Source: Palsa-1315 sp038200765 (GTDB lineage: Bacteria; Nitrospirota; Nitrospiria; Nitrospirales; Nitrospiraceae). Taken from it: 64,000 nucleotides of DNA. The stretch is taken from positions 13,171 through 77,170 of the forward strand of contig JBBRRK010000001.1 of the NCBI GenBank assembly GCA_038200765.1, given 5' to 3'. This document shows, piece after piece, positions 35,203 through 43,692 of the stretch. Positions within the stretch are counted from its first letter, which is position 1; each line of letters opens with the position of its first letter. Both the position numbers and the translations under genes were made by a program. The notes under the pieces are model-generated. The model did not search any database and was not told the DNA's origin. It was given only the letters and a program-made list of their open reading frames with translations.

Positions 35203-35288
35203 GAGACGTGACACGCCAAAGGTGAAAGGTTTCTGAGAAAGAGCACTCGGCAATCCTCCGTTTCACTTTTCACATCTCACCCTTTCAC
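35203..35288 (+). repeat. GTGAAAC-armed repeat (R3) between hydrolase and pafA
   Basis: AGACGTGACACGCCAAAGGTGAAAGG at the left (in two stretches) and CCGTTTCACTTTTCACATCTC then ACCCTTTCAC at the right form inverted arms. The same kind of element lies at 38434 and 40259 inside the operon. Confidence 0.6.
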
Positions 35289-35341
35289 AATACTTGAGAG
35301 CAGAGCGAGAACGCCGTATAGGATGCCGCCGGCCAGCCCTA

Positions 35342-36826
35342 TCAGGCCGTTTGAAGATGAGTCCGCACTTCCTGCACGTAGGTCTTGAACGGATCCGGCA
35401 TGAGGAAGGGCGCCTGGCCACGCAGTTGAAAGATCGACCAGTTGATCACGTATGAGGGAGAAAACCGTTCTTCTATCTTGGGATCGGCTTGTGCCTCCGG
35501 AGATCCGCAAGCCAGCAAATGGCGAACAAGCTCGCCTCGTCCAAACGCTCTGGTGTTGCGCGGTGGATGGTCCATCGCCAAGGTAATCGCCTTGTCTGTA
35601 ATGAGGCGTGGGACTCGCCCTTCTTCCATGAGGCCATAGTAGAGCCCCTTGCCTTGATGGAGATTGTGGTACTCCAGATCGAGACTCTTCAGCGACGGGT
35701 CTGCCCACGTCAGTTGCTCCGCCTCGCGAAAGGTTTCAAGCAGCCACAACTTCGAGGCCCAATCGACCCGGCCCACCAGCGCCTGGTAGTCCCCACGGAG
35801 ATCATGCAACACCTTTTCCCATTGATCCAGCACCCAATCGGTTTCGTCATCCTGCCCGCGATAGTGTTCTTGCGCCGCTGCAAGAAACGCTTCCTGAATG
35901 TCGATTGCAGAGATCGACTTCCCTGATTGCAACTGAACGATCCATTGTCTGCTCTGATCCTGTGACAGTTCCTGCATGGTTTCGACTGGTTCATTGAGCT
36001 CAAGATCGAGCGGCACATGGCCCTCTTCGATCAGTTGAAGGACGAGCCCCGTCGTGCCCAACTTCAAGGCCGTCGCCACCTCCGCCATGTTTGAATCGCC
36101 CAATAGCAAATGAATGCGGCGGAATTGATTTGGGTCGGCCAATGGTTCATCTCTGGTATTGACGATCGCGCGATTCTGCTGCACCCATTCGAAGAAGTCA
36201 TTCACGATGTAATCGGCACGCTGAGAGATCTGAAACGGGAGGAACGCCTCCTGTCCGTAGCGACGGCTCACGCCTCGCGGCACAAGGAGTTGGTCCATCT
36301 GAACCCAGCCGTCCTGAGGACCAGCCGCACCGATACGTCCGGCTCCTGTAAAGATCTGTCTAGTAACCAGGAAGGTCACAAAGGGTCCGAGGCCTCGGCG
36401 CGTAAAGGGAAAGCGCCGCGAGACAAGATAGTTCTCGTGGGACCCAAAGGTCGCATCGGTTTCATGATCCACATTGTTCTTGATCAACGACACTGTGTCG
36501 GCCAGCCCGAGGTCTTGAATCGCATCCTGCAGCAACTGATCGCCGGCGCGGTCTGCGGCCACCACATCGCTGAGCGATTCACACTCAGGCGAAGCCCATT
36601 CCAGGTGCCCCATATCGAGGTACATGCGCCCGGCATTGGTGAGAAATCCTCCGTTGCCAGGCGGTTCATCATGTCCCCGGTGATGGAGATCGAGAACACC
36701 TCGTCGTTGAACGTGAAAGAGATGGTCTCGAATCTTGTGGGCGAACCAGGTGGGAGAATGATCGGGCTGCTCTTGATTCACCAACAGTCCGTATTCGGTT
36801 TCAAGCCCAAAGATACGGTTCAACAT
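35342..36826 (-). CDS. pafA: Proteasome accessory factor PafA (ubiquitin-like protein ligase)
   Basis: 494 residues from MLNRIFGLETEYGLLVNQEQ; the frame is open to 36937, but the 111 extra bases overlap prcA. It joins the C-terminal Glu of the modifier (UBact at 38532) to lysines of target proteins, using ATP. The carboxylate-amine ligase core has FGLETEYG, YLDMGHLEWASPECESL, KNNVDHETDATFGSHENYL, RAIVNTRDEP and LLLGDSNMAEVATALKLGTT. The C-terminal part YVINWSIFQLRGQAPFLMPD contains the conserved Trp used here for comparison with the truncated Dop. The gene is 1 base past the prcA stop, last in the operon. Confidence 0.92.
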   Translation of the reverse strand: MLNRIFGLETEYGLLVNQEQPDHSPTWFAHKIRDHLFHVQRRGVLDLHHRGHDEPPGNGGFLTNAGRMYLDMGHLEWASPECESLSDVVAADRAGDQLLQDAIQDLGLADTVSLIKNNVDHETDATFGSHENYLVSRRFPFTRRGLGPFVTFLVTRQIFTGAGRIGAAGPQDGWVQMDQLLVPRGVSRRYGQEAFLPFQISQRADYIVNDFFEWVQQNRAIVNTRDEPLADPNQFRRIHLLLGDSNMAEVATALKLGTTGLVLQLIEEGHVPLDLELNEPVETMQELSQDQSRQWIVQLQSGKSISAIDIQEAFLAAAQEHYRGQDDETDWVLDQWEKVLHDLRGDYQALVGRVDWASKLWLLETFREAEQLTWADPSLKSLDLEYHNLHQGKGLYYGLMEEGRVPRLITDKAITLAMDHPPRNTRAFGRGELVRHLLACGSPEAQADPKIEERFSPSYVINWSIFQLRGQAPFLMPDPFKTYVQEVRTHLQTA

Positions 36827-36827
36827 C

Positions 36828-37658
36828 TCAATGCGCCACGACAGTGTGAAGCACCGTTGGCAGGAGGCGTACAAGGTCTGCCTGCTTAAGCGGCCGATAC
36901 TTGGAGGTCCCGGGAGCCTGGCGCTCGAGGACCGCACATTCGATCATCCGTTCACCGGCAAGGCCCCGCACATGTGCGATCAAGGCGTCACGGCTTGGGA
37001 TGGCGGCGGCCGATGAGCCTGCACTACTTGCCTGTGGCTTAGCCTCCGCCTGTTGATCTGCCTCATCCTGTTGATGTGCCAATGAACCGATCGCCCAGGC
37101 GCGCAAGCCCAGGTCCAACGCCTGTTCCAATGATAGCGGAGCCGGCTGTTGCTCCTTGAGATAGGCCAACATCTTCGCCTGAACAGTCTGAGTGGCGGCT
37201 AGAACCGCACGACCCGTCGTTTCCTCAAACGTCCCATCGTAGTTGATCGTCAGGAGAGCATCCTTTTCCGGCTTCTGCCCCAACTCGGCCACCAGAATGC
37301 GCACGATGAACGGCGCCTTATACACTTCTTCAAAGGCCTGCTTAATCACCGGGGCAATGCCGTATTTCACCAGTCTCGACCCCGTGACGTCCGATGGTGA
37401 ACGGTTAAATCCCTCGACATGGGCCATTTCCAGCAGACTGAAACGAAGCTTTTCCAAATCTGTGGGGTGACCCATCCCGCCCAACGCCAGTCGGTCGTAG
37501 ATCTCATAGAGCTTCGGAGTCCCTTTGCTCACCGTCGTCAGAAGAATGCCCCCATCATAGGTCAAGGCAACGACCGGGCTCCCCTGCTTGAACTGTTCGT
37601 CGAGATACTGTCGCCGATTGCCAACCGCTTCCACCCAGCGATAAGGCTCTTCATACAT
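36828..37658 (-). CDS. prcA: 20S proteasome alpha subunit
   Basis: 276 residues from MYEEPYRWVEAVGNRRQYLD, whose start overlaps the prcB stop by 8 bases. The core has VVALTYDGGILLTTVSKGTP, KLYEIYDRLALGGMGHPTDL and EVYKAPFIVRILVAELGQKP, the alpha-ring pattern. Alpha subunits form the gated outer rings, with no catalytic Thr. The C-terminal tail is charged and low-complexity. Part of the operon order mpa-dop-UBact-prcB-prcA-pafA. Confidence 0.92.
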   Translation of the reverse strand: MYEEPYRWVEAVGNRRQYLDEQFKQGSPVVALTYDGGILLTTVSKGTPKLYEIYDRLALGGMGHPTDLEKLRFSLLEMAHVEGFNRSPSDVTGSRLVKYGIAPVIKQAFEEVYKAPFIVRILVAELGQKPEKDALLTINYDGTFEETTGRAVLAATQTVQAKMLAYLKEQQPAPLSLEQALDLGLRAWAIGSLAHQQDEADQQAEAKPQASSAGSSAAAIPSRDALIAHVRGLAGERMIECAVLERQAPGTSKYRPLKQADLVRLLPTVLHTVVAH

Positions 37659-38424
37659 AGCGCACCACCTGTGATTCATAGAGAGGTTTCAATGTCGCAT
37701 CCTGGACCGTCTGCACACCGGCCACGCTAATCAGCTTGATCACAGGGTAGAGACTCGCCTCCCGATTGACACCACCGGTCGCCGAGTCGAACTCTGCTGC
37801 GCTCGTGAGCAATCGTAAGGCCTGAACCATAGCCTGTTCTTCTGACAGCATATTTAGGGGCTGCTCGCCCCACGTATTCAGATAGTGCAAGATCCCTCGG
37901 ATCGTGGGGGAACCGGACCCGGATACGGCAAATTCCACGCCTTCAAACTCCGCCCCGAGGATATCGTAAAAATAGATCTTGGCCGAGCCATGCTCCAGAT
38001 CGTAGCCGGCAAACACCGGAACCACCGCACCCGTCCCGGCCAACGCCGCAGGCACATTGTCTTTCAAGAGCTTAGAAACCGCCCGCAGCTTGCCATCGAA
38101 ACTCAATTCTTGCAGCTGCGTCCTTCTGTAATATTTGAAGGAATGTTCCAGGATGCGCACCATTTCGTACGCCGTCGCCGGGACACCGGCAATCGCCATC
38201 ACACTGTGCCGATCGATCTCCAACACCTTGTCCGTGCGATCGTACATCACCATATTGCCGGCGGTCGCGCGACGATCTCCAGCCACCAATACGCCATCCC
38301 GATACTTGAAGGCTAGAATCGTGGTGGCATTCGTCAATGCATGGCCAGTCCCCACCGCCGTCGGTGCACCGAGTGTGTAGCCCTGTTCCTTCAATAGCTG
38401 AAAAAAATCCCCTTGCATCCCCAT
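37651..38424 (-). CDS. prcB: 20S proteasome beta subunit
   Basis: 257 residues. The propeptide is about 33 residues and the mature N-terminus is at TTILAFKYRDGVLVAGDRRA with Thr34 as the nucleophile; the residue before it is Ala (TNA/TT) in place of the usual Gly. Other landmarks: AGNMVMYDRTDKVLEID, SVMAIAGVPATAYEMV and FAVSGSGSPTIRGILHYL. It makes the catalytic inner rings. Start preceded by ACGAGG. An R3 repeat separates it from the UBact gene. Confidence 0.93.
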   Translation of the reverse strand: MGMQGDFFQLLKEQGYTLGAPTAVGTGHALTNATTILAFKYRDGVLVAGDRRATAGNMVMYDRTDKVLEIDRHSVMAIAGVPATAYEMVRILEHSFKYYRRTQLQELSFDGKLRAVSKLLKDNVPAALAGTGAVVPVFAGYDLEHGSAKIYFYDILGAEFEGVEFAVSGSGSPTIRGILHYLNTWGEQPLNMLSEEQAMVQALRLLTSAAEFDSATGGVNREASLYPVIKLISVAGVQTVQDATLKPLYESQVVRYV

Positions 38425-38433
38425 TTTTACCTC

Positions 38434-38530
38434 GTTAGACGTGAGTCGTAAAACGTGAAAGGTTTTCGAATACGAGCGTATGAATCACCGCCGCCCTGAC
38501 CTCTCAGATTTCACCTTTTACCTGTTACGC
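38434..38530 (+). repeat. GTGAAAC-armed repeat (R3) between UBact and prcB
   Basis: TTAGACGTGAGTCGTAAAAC then GTGAAAGG at one side and AGATTTCACCTTTTACCTGT then TACGC at the other make inverted arms about 45 bases apart. It fills the whole gap between the UBact stop and the prcB start. Confidence 0.65.
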
Positions 38531-38531
38531 T

Positions 38532-38726
38532 TTATTCTCCCGTCCGTTGCCGATACCGTTCCGCCTGCTTTGGATCGACCTTACGCATACGCTTGAGCAA
38601 ATTGTCCTTGTCGGGGGATCCGGGCTCAGGCCGTTTCGGCCCTCCGCCCTCATCGGACGGACTCGGGGCCTTTGGCATCGGATTGCCTGGCCCTTCCCGT
38701 CGTTCCGGCATCGAGATGTAGTTCAT
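38532..38726 (-). CDS. Ubiquitin-like modifier UBact
   Basis: 64 residues from MNYISMPERREGPGNPMPKA, with AAGGAG upstream; its ATG overlaps the stop of the open frame that follows dop (ATGA). The protein is disordered, rich in Pro, Gly and charged residues, with PKRPEPGSPDKDNLLKRMRK near the middle and the C-terminus ERYRQRTGE. The terminal Glu can be ligated directly by PafA, without the deamidation step that Pup ending in Gln needs. UBact is the Nitrospirota-type counterpart of Pup. Place between dop and prcB is the same as for pup in actinobacteria. Confidence 0.93.
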   Translation of the reverse strand: MNYISMPERREGPGNPMPKAPSPSDEGGGPKRPEPGSPDKDNLLKRMRKVDPKQAERYRQRTGE

Positions 38727-38884
38727 GATCGAGACTCCTTTCCTCTGTTCCATGCGTTCAGCGCATCCATCGGGGATGCCGCGCTCTCGAATATCTCGGC
38801 ACAGGCTTGCACCGCCTCTGGCTCGAAGAGGTCGCCCATCTCTAATGTCCGAGGAAGCAGCCCACCGCTGAACTGAATGCGTTC
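38723..38884 (-). other. In-frame continuation of dop past its TAG (or a small coupled ORF)
   Basis: Directly after the dop stop (TAG at 38885-38887) the same frame is open for 54 codons. It reads ERIQFSGGLLPRTLEMGDLF, EPEAVQACAEIFESAASPMD, ALNAWNRGKESRS and stops with TGA overlapping the UBact ATG. The ATG at 38837-38839 would give a 38-residue product. The sequence has the character of a Dop/PafA C-terminal region: PafA reads INWSIFQLRGQ where this reads stop-ERIQFSGG. Confidence 0.75.
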
Positions 38885-40249
38885 CTATTGCATCGATTTG
38901 ATCTGATCTGGAAACCGTCTGATGCAGAGGCCGCGAATCCCTCCGCGAGTATCAACCGGACCAGCCAGTAAGGCTGATTCCACATCTTGCTCTGACGTCA
39001 TCCGCCAAGCCTTTCCCTCAGCCTCAAGCCCCAGGAAGAGCCCGCGATCAGGATTTACATTATGGTATTCCAAGTCCAAACTCGCCAGCCAGGGATCATC
39101 CCAGCCAATCTTCTCTTCCTGCATAAAGGTTTCCAACAGCCACAGCTTGGTCACCCAGTCGAGCTTCCCAACCAGTTGTCGTCGATCGCCGGTGAGTAAC
39201 CGGAGCGTGGCGGCCCATTCGTGAAGTATCCAATCGGTCTCTGCGTCAGCACCGGCTAAATGCTTCTCGGCCGCGAGGTAGTACTGCCCTTGAATATCGA
39301 GGCCCGTGATGGTGCGGCCGTTCTTCTGGCGAACCGTCGCCTTCAGTTTCTGATCGCGAGAGAACTGCTTCACCGCCGTGACGGGATGTTCCAATTCAAG
39401 AACTGGGGCAACGTCGCGCGCGATTAATTCCAGTGCCAATTGCGTCGTCCCAACTTTCAGCGCCGTGCTGTACTCGCACATATTGGCATCGCCGATGATG
39501 AGATGGAGCCGCCGATATTTTTCCCGAACCGCATGTGGTTCGTCCCTTGTATTCAGAATCGGCCGGTTGTGCATGGTGTCGACGCTCAATTCCGTCTCCA
39601 TGAAGTCGGCTCGTTGAGAAAGCTGATAGTGGCCCGGCACGAATGCACTCTCTTGACCTTCCACCCCCACTTTCCCGGCACCCGCAATGACTTGGCGGCT
39701 GACAAGAAACGGCAGCAGCCCCGCAGTCAGCACAGGAAAGGAAATCGAGCGAGCAATAAGATAGTTATCGTGACAGCCATAACTGTGTCCGTGGAAATCC
39801 GTGTTGTTTTTATAGAGCTGCACATGCGGCCCGCCGATCGTCTGGTTGCGCCGCTCCGCCGCCCGCTGGGCAATGCGTTCTCCAGCACGGTCATGTGCCA
39901 GGATATCTAAGAGCGTTCGGCATTCGGGCGTGGAATATTCGGGATGTGTATGATCGTTATAGAAGCGTGCACCGTTCGGAAGGACGAGATCGCTCTTCAT
40001 CTCATGAAACGAAAACGGCCGATGGGCATCGACCTTGGCAAACTCGTCTTCTTCTTTATCCTGTTGCAGACCGGAGACTCGAAATCCTCGTGCATCCTCG
40101 TGCGGATCTTCACCACCATAGTCCCAGCGCCGCTCAAACGAGGCAGTCAGATGAGCCCGCACCAGTTCCATTGATTCCACGACCGGATCGACCAAATCCT
40201 GGTCTTCCCTCGTAATCCCATATTCCGTTTCGATGCCGTAGAGTCGCAT
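38885..40249 (-). CDS. dop: Depupylase/deamidase Dop, ending early at an amber codon
   Basis: 454 residues from MRLYGIETEYGITREDQDLV. Dop removes the modifier from proteins (and deamidates Pup where needed). Same fold as PafA, but with Dop features: RRWDYGGEDPHEDARGF near residue 40-55, ARFYNDHTHPEYSTPECRTL, LYKNNTDFHGHSYGCHDNYL, NTRDEPHAVREKYRRLHLII. The protein ends RRFPDQIKSMQ at a TAG. Dop and PafA have a conserved Trp at this place, and the frame continues 54 codons with a family-like sequence, so either the codon was TGG (a nonsense change or sequence error), or this Dop lacks its last about 55 residues. It lies between R3 repeats. Confidence 0.88.
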   Translation of the reverse strand: MRLYGIETEYGITREDQDLVDPVVESMELVRAHLTASFERRWDYGGEDPHEDARGFRVSGLQQDKEEDEFAKVDAHRPFSFHEMKSDLVLPNGARFYNDHTHPEYSTPECRTLLDILAHDRAGERIAQRAAERRNQTIGGPHVQLYKNNTDFHGHSYGCHDNYLIARSISFPVLTAGLLPFLVSRQVIAGAGKVGVEGQESAFVPGHYQLSQRADFMETELSVDTMHNRPILNTRDEPHAVREKYRRLHLIIGDANMCEYSTALKVGTTQLALELIARDVAPVLELEHPVTAVKQFSRDQKLKATVRQKNGRTITGLDIQGQYYLAAEKHLAGADAETDWILHEWAATLRLLTGDRRQLVGKLDWVTKLWLLETFMQEEKIGWDDPWLASLDLEYHNVNPDRGLFLGLEAEGKAWRMTSEQDVESALLAGPVDTRGGIRGLCIRRFPDQIKSMQ

Positions 40250-40258
40250 GGTTTATTA

Positions 40259-40333
40259 GGCGTGAACGGTGAAACGTGAAACGAGAGAAGTCACAAAATC
40301 TGAGACCGGAAATCTGCACATTTCACGTTTTCA
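40259..40333 (+). repeat. GTGAAAC-armed repeat (R3) between mpa and dop
   Basis: GGCGTGAACGGTGAAACGTG then AAACG at the left and TGCACATTTCACGTTTTCAG at the right are inverted arms. The right arm contains the TGA stop codon of mpa. Confidence 0.7.
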
Positions 40334-42088
40334 GATAATTTGGTTGATCAATCGCTCTTCGGACTGCCGCCCTCTTCGGAACGACGAGACCCCGACCACC
40401 TGCTCTGGATGATGATCGAGGAGCTTGAGCCATTCTTCCGCCGCATCGTCTGGCGGCAACATCTCACCCTCTCGAAACTCTGAGTGGACGGCATCCACCA
40501 AATCGTCCAAGACCATACCGCCTTGCTCCGCCCCACCGGTCGCAATCATGCGATCGATGGCCTGTTCCTTCGCCCGTTGTACGATCGAAGCCAGGATCGC
40601 ACCGCTGATCAGATCGCTCCGATAGAGAACCTTGTTCTGTCCACTCCTGAGCCTGATCGACAGGAGTCGATTCTCATCGATCCGTGAGAAGATCGCAGAA
40701 AGCGCATGTTCGACAAGGTCGGCACAGGCCTTCTTCCGATCTCCGCCATGCTGATCGATCCATTGCCGGTCCAGCGGCAGATCATCCGTGAGATACACAT
40801 TCAGAATCGCTGCCGCCGAGTCACGATTGGGGCGGCTCACTTTGATCTTGCGATCGATACGGCCTGGTCGCAGCACGGCCGGGTCGATGAGATCGGGACG
40901 GTTCGAAGCCAGAATGATCACCACGTCGCGCAGCGACTCGATCCCGTCCATCTCGGAGCAGAACATCGGCACCAGGGTGCTGGAGATGTTGAATGACCGA
41001 GAGGCCCGTCTCGTGCCGAGAACCGATTCCGCCTCGTCGACAAAGATAAAGGGCAACGCGCCCTCTTTCCTGCGGGCACGAGCCTGGGCGAAAAGATCCC
41101 GGACCATCCGTTCCGACTCCCCCAACCACATATTCAGAATCTCCGGTCCCTTGATGTGGAGGAAGGCTCCATGAGTCACTGGCGCCTTGTCCCCCTTCGC
41201 GCCGGAGGCTTCCTGGGCCGATTCTCCCACCAGCTTTGAGAGACTGGCGGCTGCCGCTTGTCCAATCAAGGTCTTGCCGCAGCCGGGAGGGCCATAGAGC
41301 AGGAATCCCTTGGGTTGAGTGAACTTGAAGCGCTGAAATGTGCTCGCATGGAGCAGAGGAAACTCGATGGCTTTCTGAATAGCGGCGATCGCCTCCGTTT
41401 GCCCGCCGATCTGCTCCCATGTGACAGTGGGAACCTCGTCAAGCAAGTGAGACTTGGCTTTCCGATCTTCCAATTTCTCAATCGCCACGTGGAGGCTGGG
41501 CTCAATGCGCACCTCATCGCCGGCCTTGAGGTCCACGCCGACGAGATCGCTCGATCGTTGAAGGATCAAGACCTGCCGCCCCATCTCCTGCTCGAAACGA
41601 AGCCGCCCATCGGCCAACGCTTCCGCCACTTTTAACACAGGCCCATTACGGTCATAGCCCAATACCTTAATCACCGCGTACGCTTCGTTTACCAGAATCT
41701 GGGCGCCGATCTTGAGCTCGACGACCTCCACCCGTGGATCGACCGACGCATAAAACTCAGCGCCCCCCACCAGAATCCGTGAAAGGCCTTCACCCGGCAC
41801 CCCAAGTAGGGTACCGACCCGATTGGCCGGCGCCGTGAGCTTCGCGATCACGTCGGCGACTTTCTTGAATTCAACCTCGCGCTGTTGCTGCGCCGCTTGC
41901 CCAAGAATCACAGCATGGCGCAACTTGTAGAGGATCTTCTGTCTGGGGTCGCTGTCGGGAAATAAGGTAAGACATTGCTCAATGAGATCAAGGGGGTCGG
42001 ATCCCATACGCGTCGACGGATTCCCATCATCTGCCGTCTTCCCCTTGGGTCCTGGGTCCTGTGGTTCAATGGGTCGGCGATCGCTCAT
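40331..42088 (-). CDS. mpa: Proteasome-activating AAA+ ATPase (Mpa/ARC)
   Basis: 585 residues from MSDRRPIEPQDPGPKGKTAD; GAGAGGA lies 8 bases upstream. It unfolds tagged proteins and feeds them to the 20S core. A short coiled-coil (residues about 60-85), an OB domain (VVELKIGAQILVNEAYAVIK region), then the AAA+ domain with GPPGCGKT (about 266-273), FIFVDEAESVLGTR (about 347-360) and SNRPDLIDPAVLRPGRIDRK. In M. tuberculosis the last residues QYL (Tyr) dock into the alpha ring; here the protein ends ERLINQII with no Tyr, and the TGA stop lies in an R3 repeat arm. The end may have been altered by that repeat. Confidence 0.92.
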   Translation of the reverse strand: MSDRRPIEPQDPGPKGKTADDGNPSTRMGSDPLDLIEQCLTLFPDSDPRQKILYKLRHAVILGQAAQQQREVEFKKVADVIAKLTAPANRVGTLLGVPGEGLSRILVGGAEFYASVDPRVEVVELKIGAQILVNEAYAVIKVLGYDRNGPVLKVAEALADGRLRFEQEMGRQVLILQRSSDLVGVDLKAGDEVRIEPSLHVAIEKLEDRKAKSHLLDEVPTVTWEQIGGQTEAIAAIQKAIEFPLLHASTFQRFKFTQPKGFLLYGPPGCGKTLIGQAAAASLSKLVGESAQEASGAKGDKAPVTHGAFLHIKGPEILNMWLGESERMVRDLFAQARARRKEGALPFIFVDEAESVLGTRRASRSFNISSTLVPMFCSEMDGIESLRDVVIILASNRPDLIDPAVLRPGRIDRKIKVSRPNRDSAAAILNVYLTDDLPLDRQWIDQHGGDRKKACADLVEHALSAIFSRIDENRLLSIRLRSGQNKVLYRSDLISGAILASIVQRAKEQAIDRMIATGGAEQGGMVLDDLVDAVHSEFREGEMLPPDDAAEEWLKLLDHHPEQVVGVSSFRRGRQSEERLINQII

Positions 42089-42150
42089 TAGTGGTCCTCT
42101 CATGCGGAACAGATGGATGATCCTACCATAGCGACCGCACGGATTGCCGA

Positions 42151-43272
42151 TCAATTGACGGCTTGGAGGGTCACGGTTACACGCTCGTGGCGGGTCCCCC
42201 GTAGGATTTCAACCGCGACCTGATCGTTGACTTTGTGCCGTTCCATCACATCCATCAATTCATCCAGGGTTCTGACTGGCTTGCCGTCGACCGCCGTGAT
42301 GATGTCACCCAATTCCACCCGCCCGGCGACAGTCTCACGTGCACCCTTCAAGCCGGCCTGCTCCGCCCCACTGCCACGCGACACCTTCCCGATAATCAGC
42401 CCCTTCACTCCCCAACGCTTGGCCATCGCATCGGGAACGAGCGAGACTCCGAGCCCCGGACGGATAAGTTTCCCGTACTTGATCAACTCTGGGACAATAC
42501 GGTTGACCGTGTCGACCGGCACGGCAAAGCCGATTCCCGCGAAGGCCCCGCTCGGACTGACAATCTGCGTATTGACCCCGATCAATCGACCGGCACTATC
42601 AAGCAGCGGGCCGCCGGAGTTTCCAGGATTGATGGCCGCATCGGTCTGAACGACCCCTTCAATCGTCCGGTTCGACAAGGACTTGATCGTCCGCCCCAAG
42701 GCACTCACCACGCCGGTCGTCAACGTATGATCGAGGCCGAACGGATTCCCAATAGCCAAGACTTTCTGTCCGACGCGTAAATCATGCGACGTCCCGATGG
42801 TGAGGGGCGAGAGAGACTCTTCAGGTGCACGAATCTGCAGCACAGCCACATCATGATCGGGATCAGCGCCGATGAGCGTGGCCTTATGCTCCGTCCGGTC
42901 TGCCAACATCACGGTGATCGAGTTCGCCCCGTAGACGACATGAAAGTTGGTGACGATGTGCCCCTGTTTGTTCCAGATGAATCCTGTCCCGGAACCTTGC
43001 GGAGCCTCAAAAAGATTGAACGACCAGGGATCTCGTCGAATCGCCGTATTCGCAATGAAGACGACGGATTTCGTCGCCCGCTCGAACACGGCCATTGTGG
43101 CCCGCTCATCGGCGCCCAACTCAGCGGGCGAAGGCGTCACGACGCGCGGTTTCCCCTCAGGGCCATCGTAGGCCCCACCCAGCGGCTTCCCCCACTCCGC
43201 CATCGAGAAGGCAGGCCAGAGGCTGATGAGCAGGAATCCCGCTGTAACGACAGGCCCCCTCATCGCAATCAT
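42151..43272 (-). CDS. Periplasmic serine protease of the HtrA/DegP type
   Basis: 373 residues. Signal peptide at residues 1-25 (VVTAGFLLISLWPAFSMAEW). The trypsin-like domain has His111 in IVTNFHVVYG, Asp141 in DPDHDVAVLQI and Ser219 in GNSGGPLLDS. One C-terminal PDZ domain starts near 270 (GLGVSLVPDAMAKRWGVKGL) and ends VAVEILRGTRHERVTV. Start overlaps the yjbQ stop by 4 bases; mpa starts 62 bases downstream. It may form an export-side protein quality control partner for the proteasome operon, but the linkage could be just shared transcription. Confidence 0.92.
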   Translation of the reverse strand: MIAMRGPVVTAGFLLISLWPAFSMAEWGKPLGGAYDGPEGKPRVVTPSPAELGADERATMAVFERATKSVVFIANTAIRRDPWSFNLFEAPQGSGTGFIWNKQGHIVTNFHVVYGANSITVMLADRTEHKATLIGADPDHDVAVLQIRAPEESLSPLTIGTSHDLRVGQKVLAIGNPFGLDHTLTTGVVSALGRTIKSLSNRTIEGVVQTDAAINPGNSGGPLLDSAGRLIGVNTQIVSPSGAFAGIGFAVPVDTVNRIVPELIKYGKLIRPGLGVSLVPDAMAKRWGVKGLIIGKVSRGSGAEQAGLKGARETVAGRVELGDIITAVDGKPVRTLDELMDVMERHKVNDQVAVEILRGTRHERVTVTLQAVN

Positions 43273-43691
43273 TCACCCATGATTTGGATAATGACTTCCC
43301 TGATCCTGGATCTGGTATCGAAATCGACAAGCACAATCTGCTGCCAGGCCCCCAGCAACAGCGCTCCGTCCAGGAAAGGAATGGTCACCGACGGCCCTTG
43401 CAGCTGACCGCGCAAGTGGCTGTGGCCATTGTCTTCACCGGCATTTCGCGTATTGTGCTGCCATGCAGGATCGGCCGGGACAGTCCGCTCCCAGAACGCT
43501 TTGGTATCGGCCCTAATACCAGGTTCATCCTCGATGATCATCACCGATGCCGTGGTATGTTTGACGAATACGGTCACGATCCCGGCCAACAGCCTGGTCC
43601 CAGCCAGGGCGTCGACCACGGACTTCGTGATATTTTCGATCTGCGTGTCCCCCTGCATGGTGAGACGCAACGACACCGTTTTCACCGCCAT
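43269..43691 (-). CDS. YjbQ-family protein
   Basis: 140 residues from MAVKTVSLRLTMQGDTQIEN (the frame is open to 43769). Conserved YjbQ features: VTVFVKHTTASVMIIEDEPG with the KHTTA motif, GEDNGHSHLRGQLQGPSVTI with His pair, and LGAWQQIVLVDFDTRSRIR. Some members have weak thiamine-phosphate synthase activity; the true role is unknown. It is 1 base after the HD-domain gene and overlaps htrA by 4 bases, so it belongs to the operon leading to the proteasome genes. Confidence 0.9.
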   Translation of the reverse strand: MAVKTVSLRLTMQGDTQIENITKSVVDALAGTRLLAGIVTVFVKHTTASVMIIEDEPGIRADTKAFWERTVPADPAWQHNTRNAGEDNGHSHLRGQLQGPSVTIPFLDGALLLGAWQQIVLVDFDTRSRIREVIIQIMGE

Positions 43692-43692
43692 C

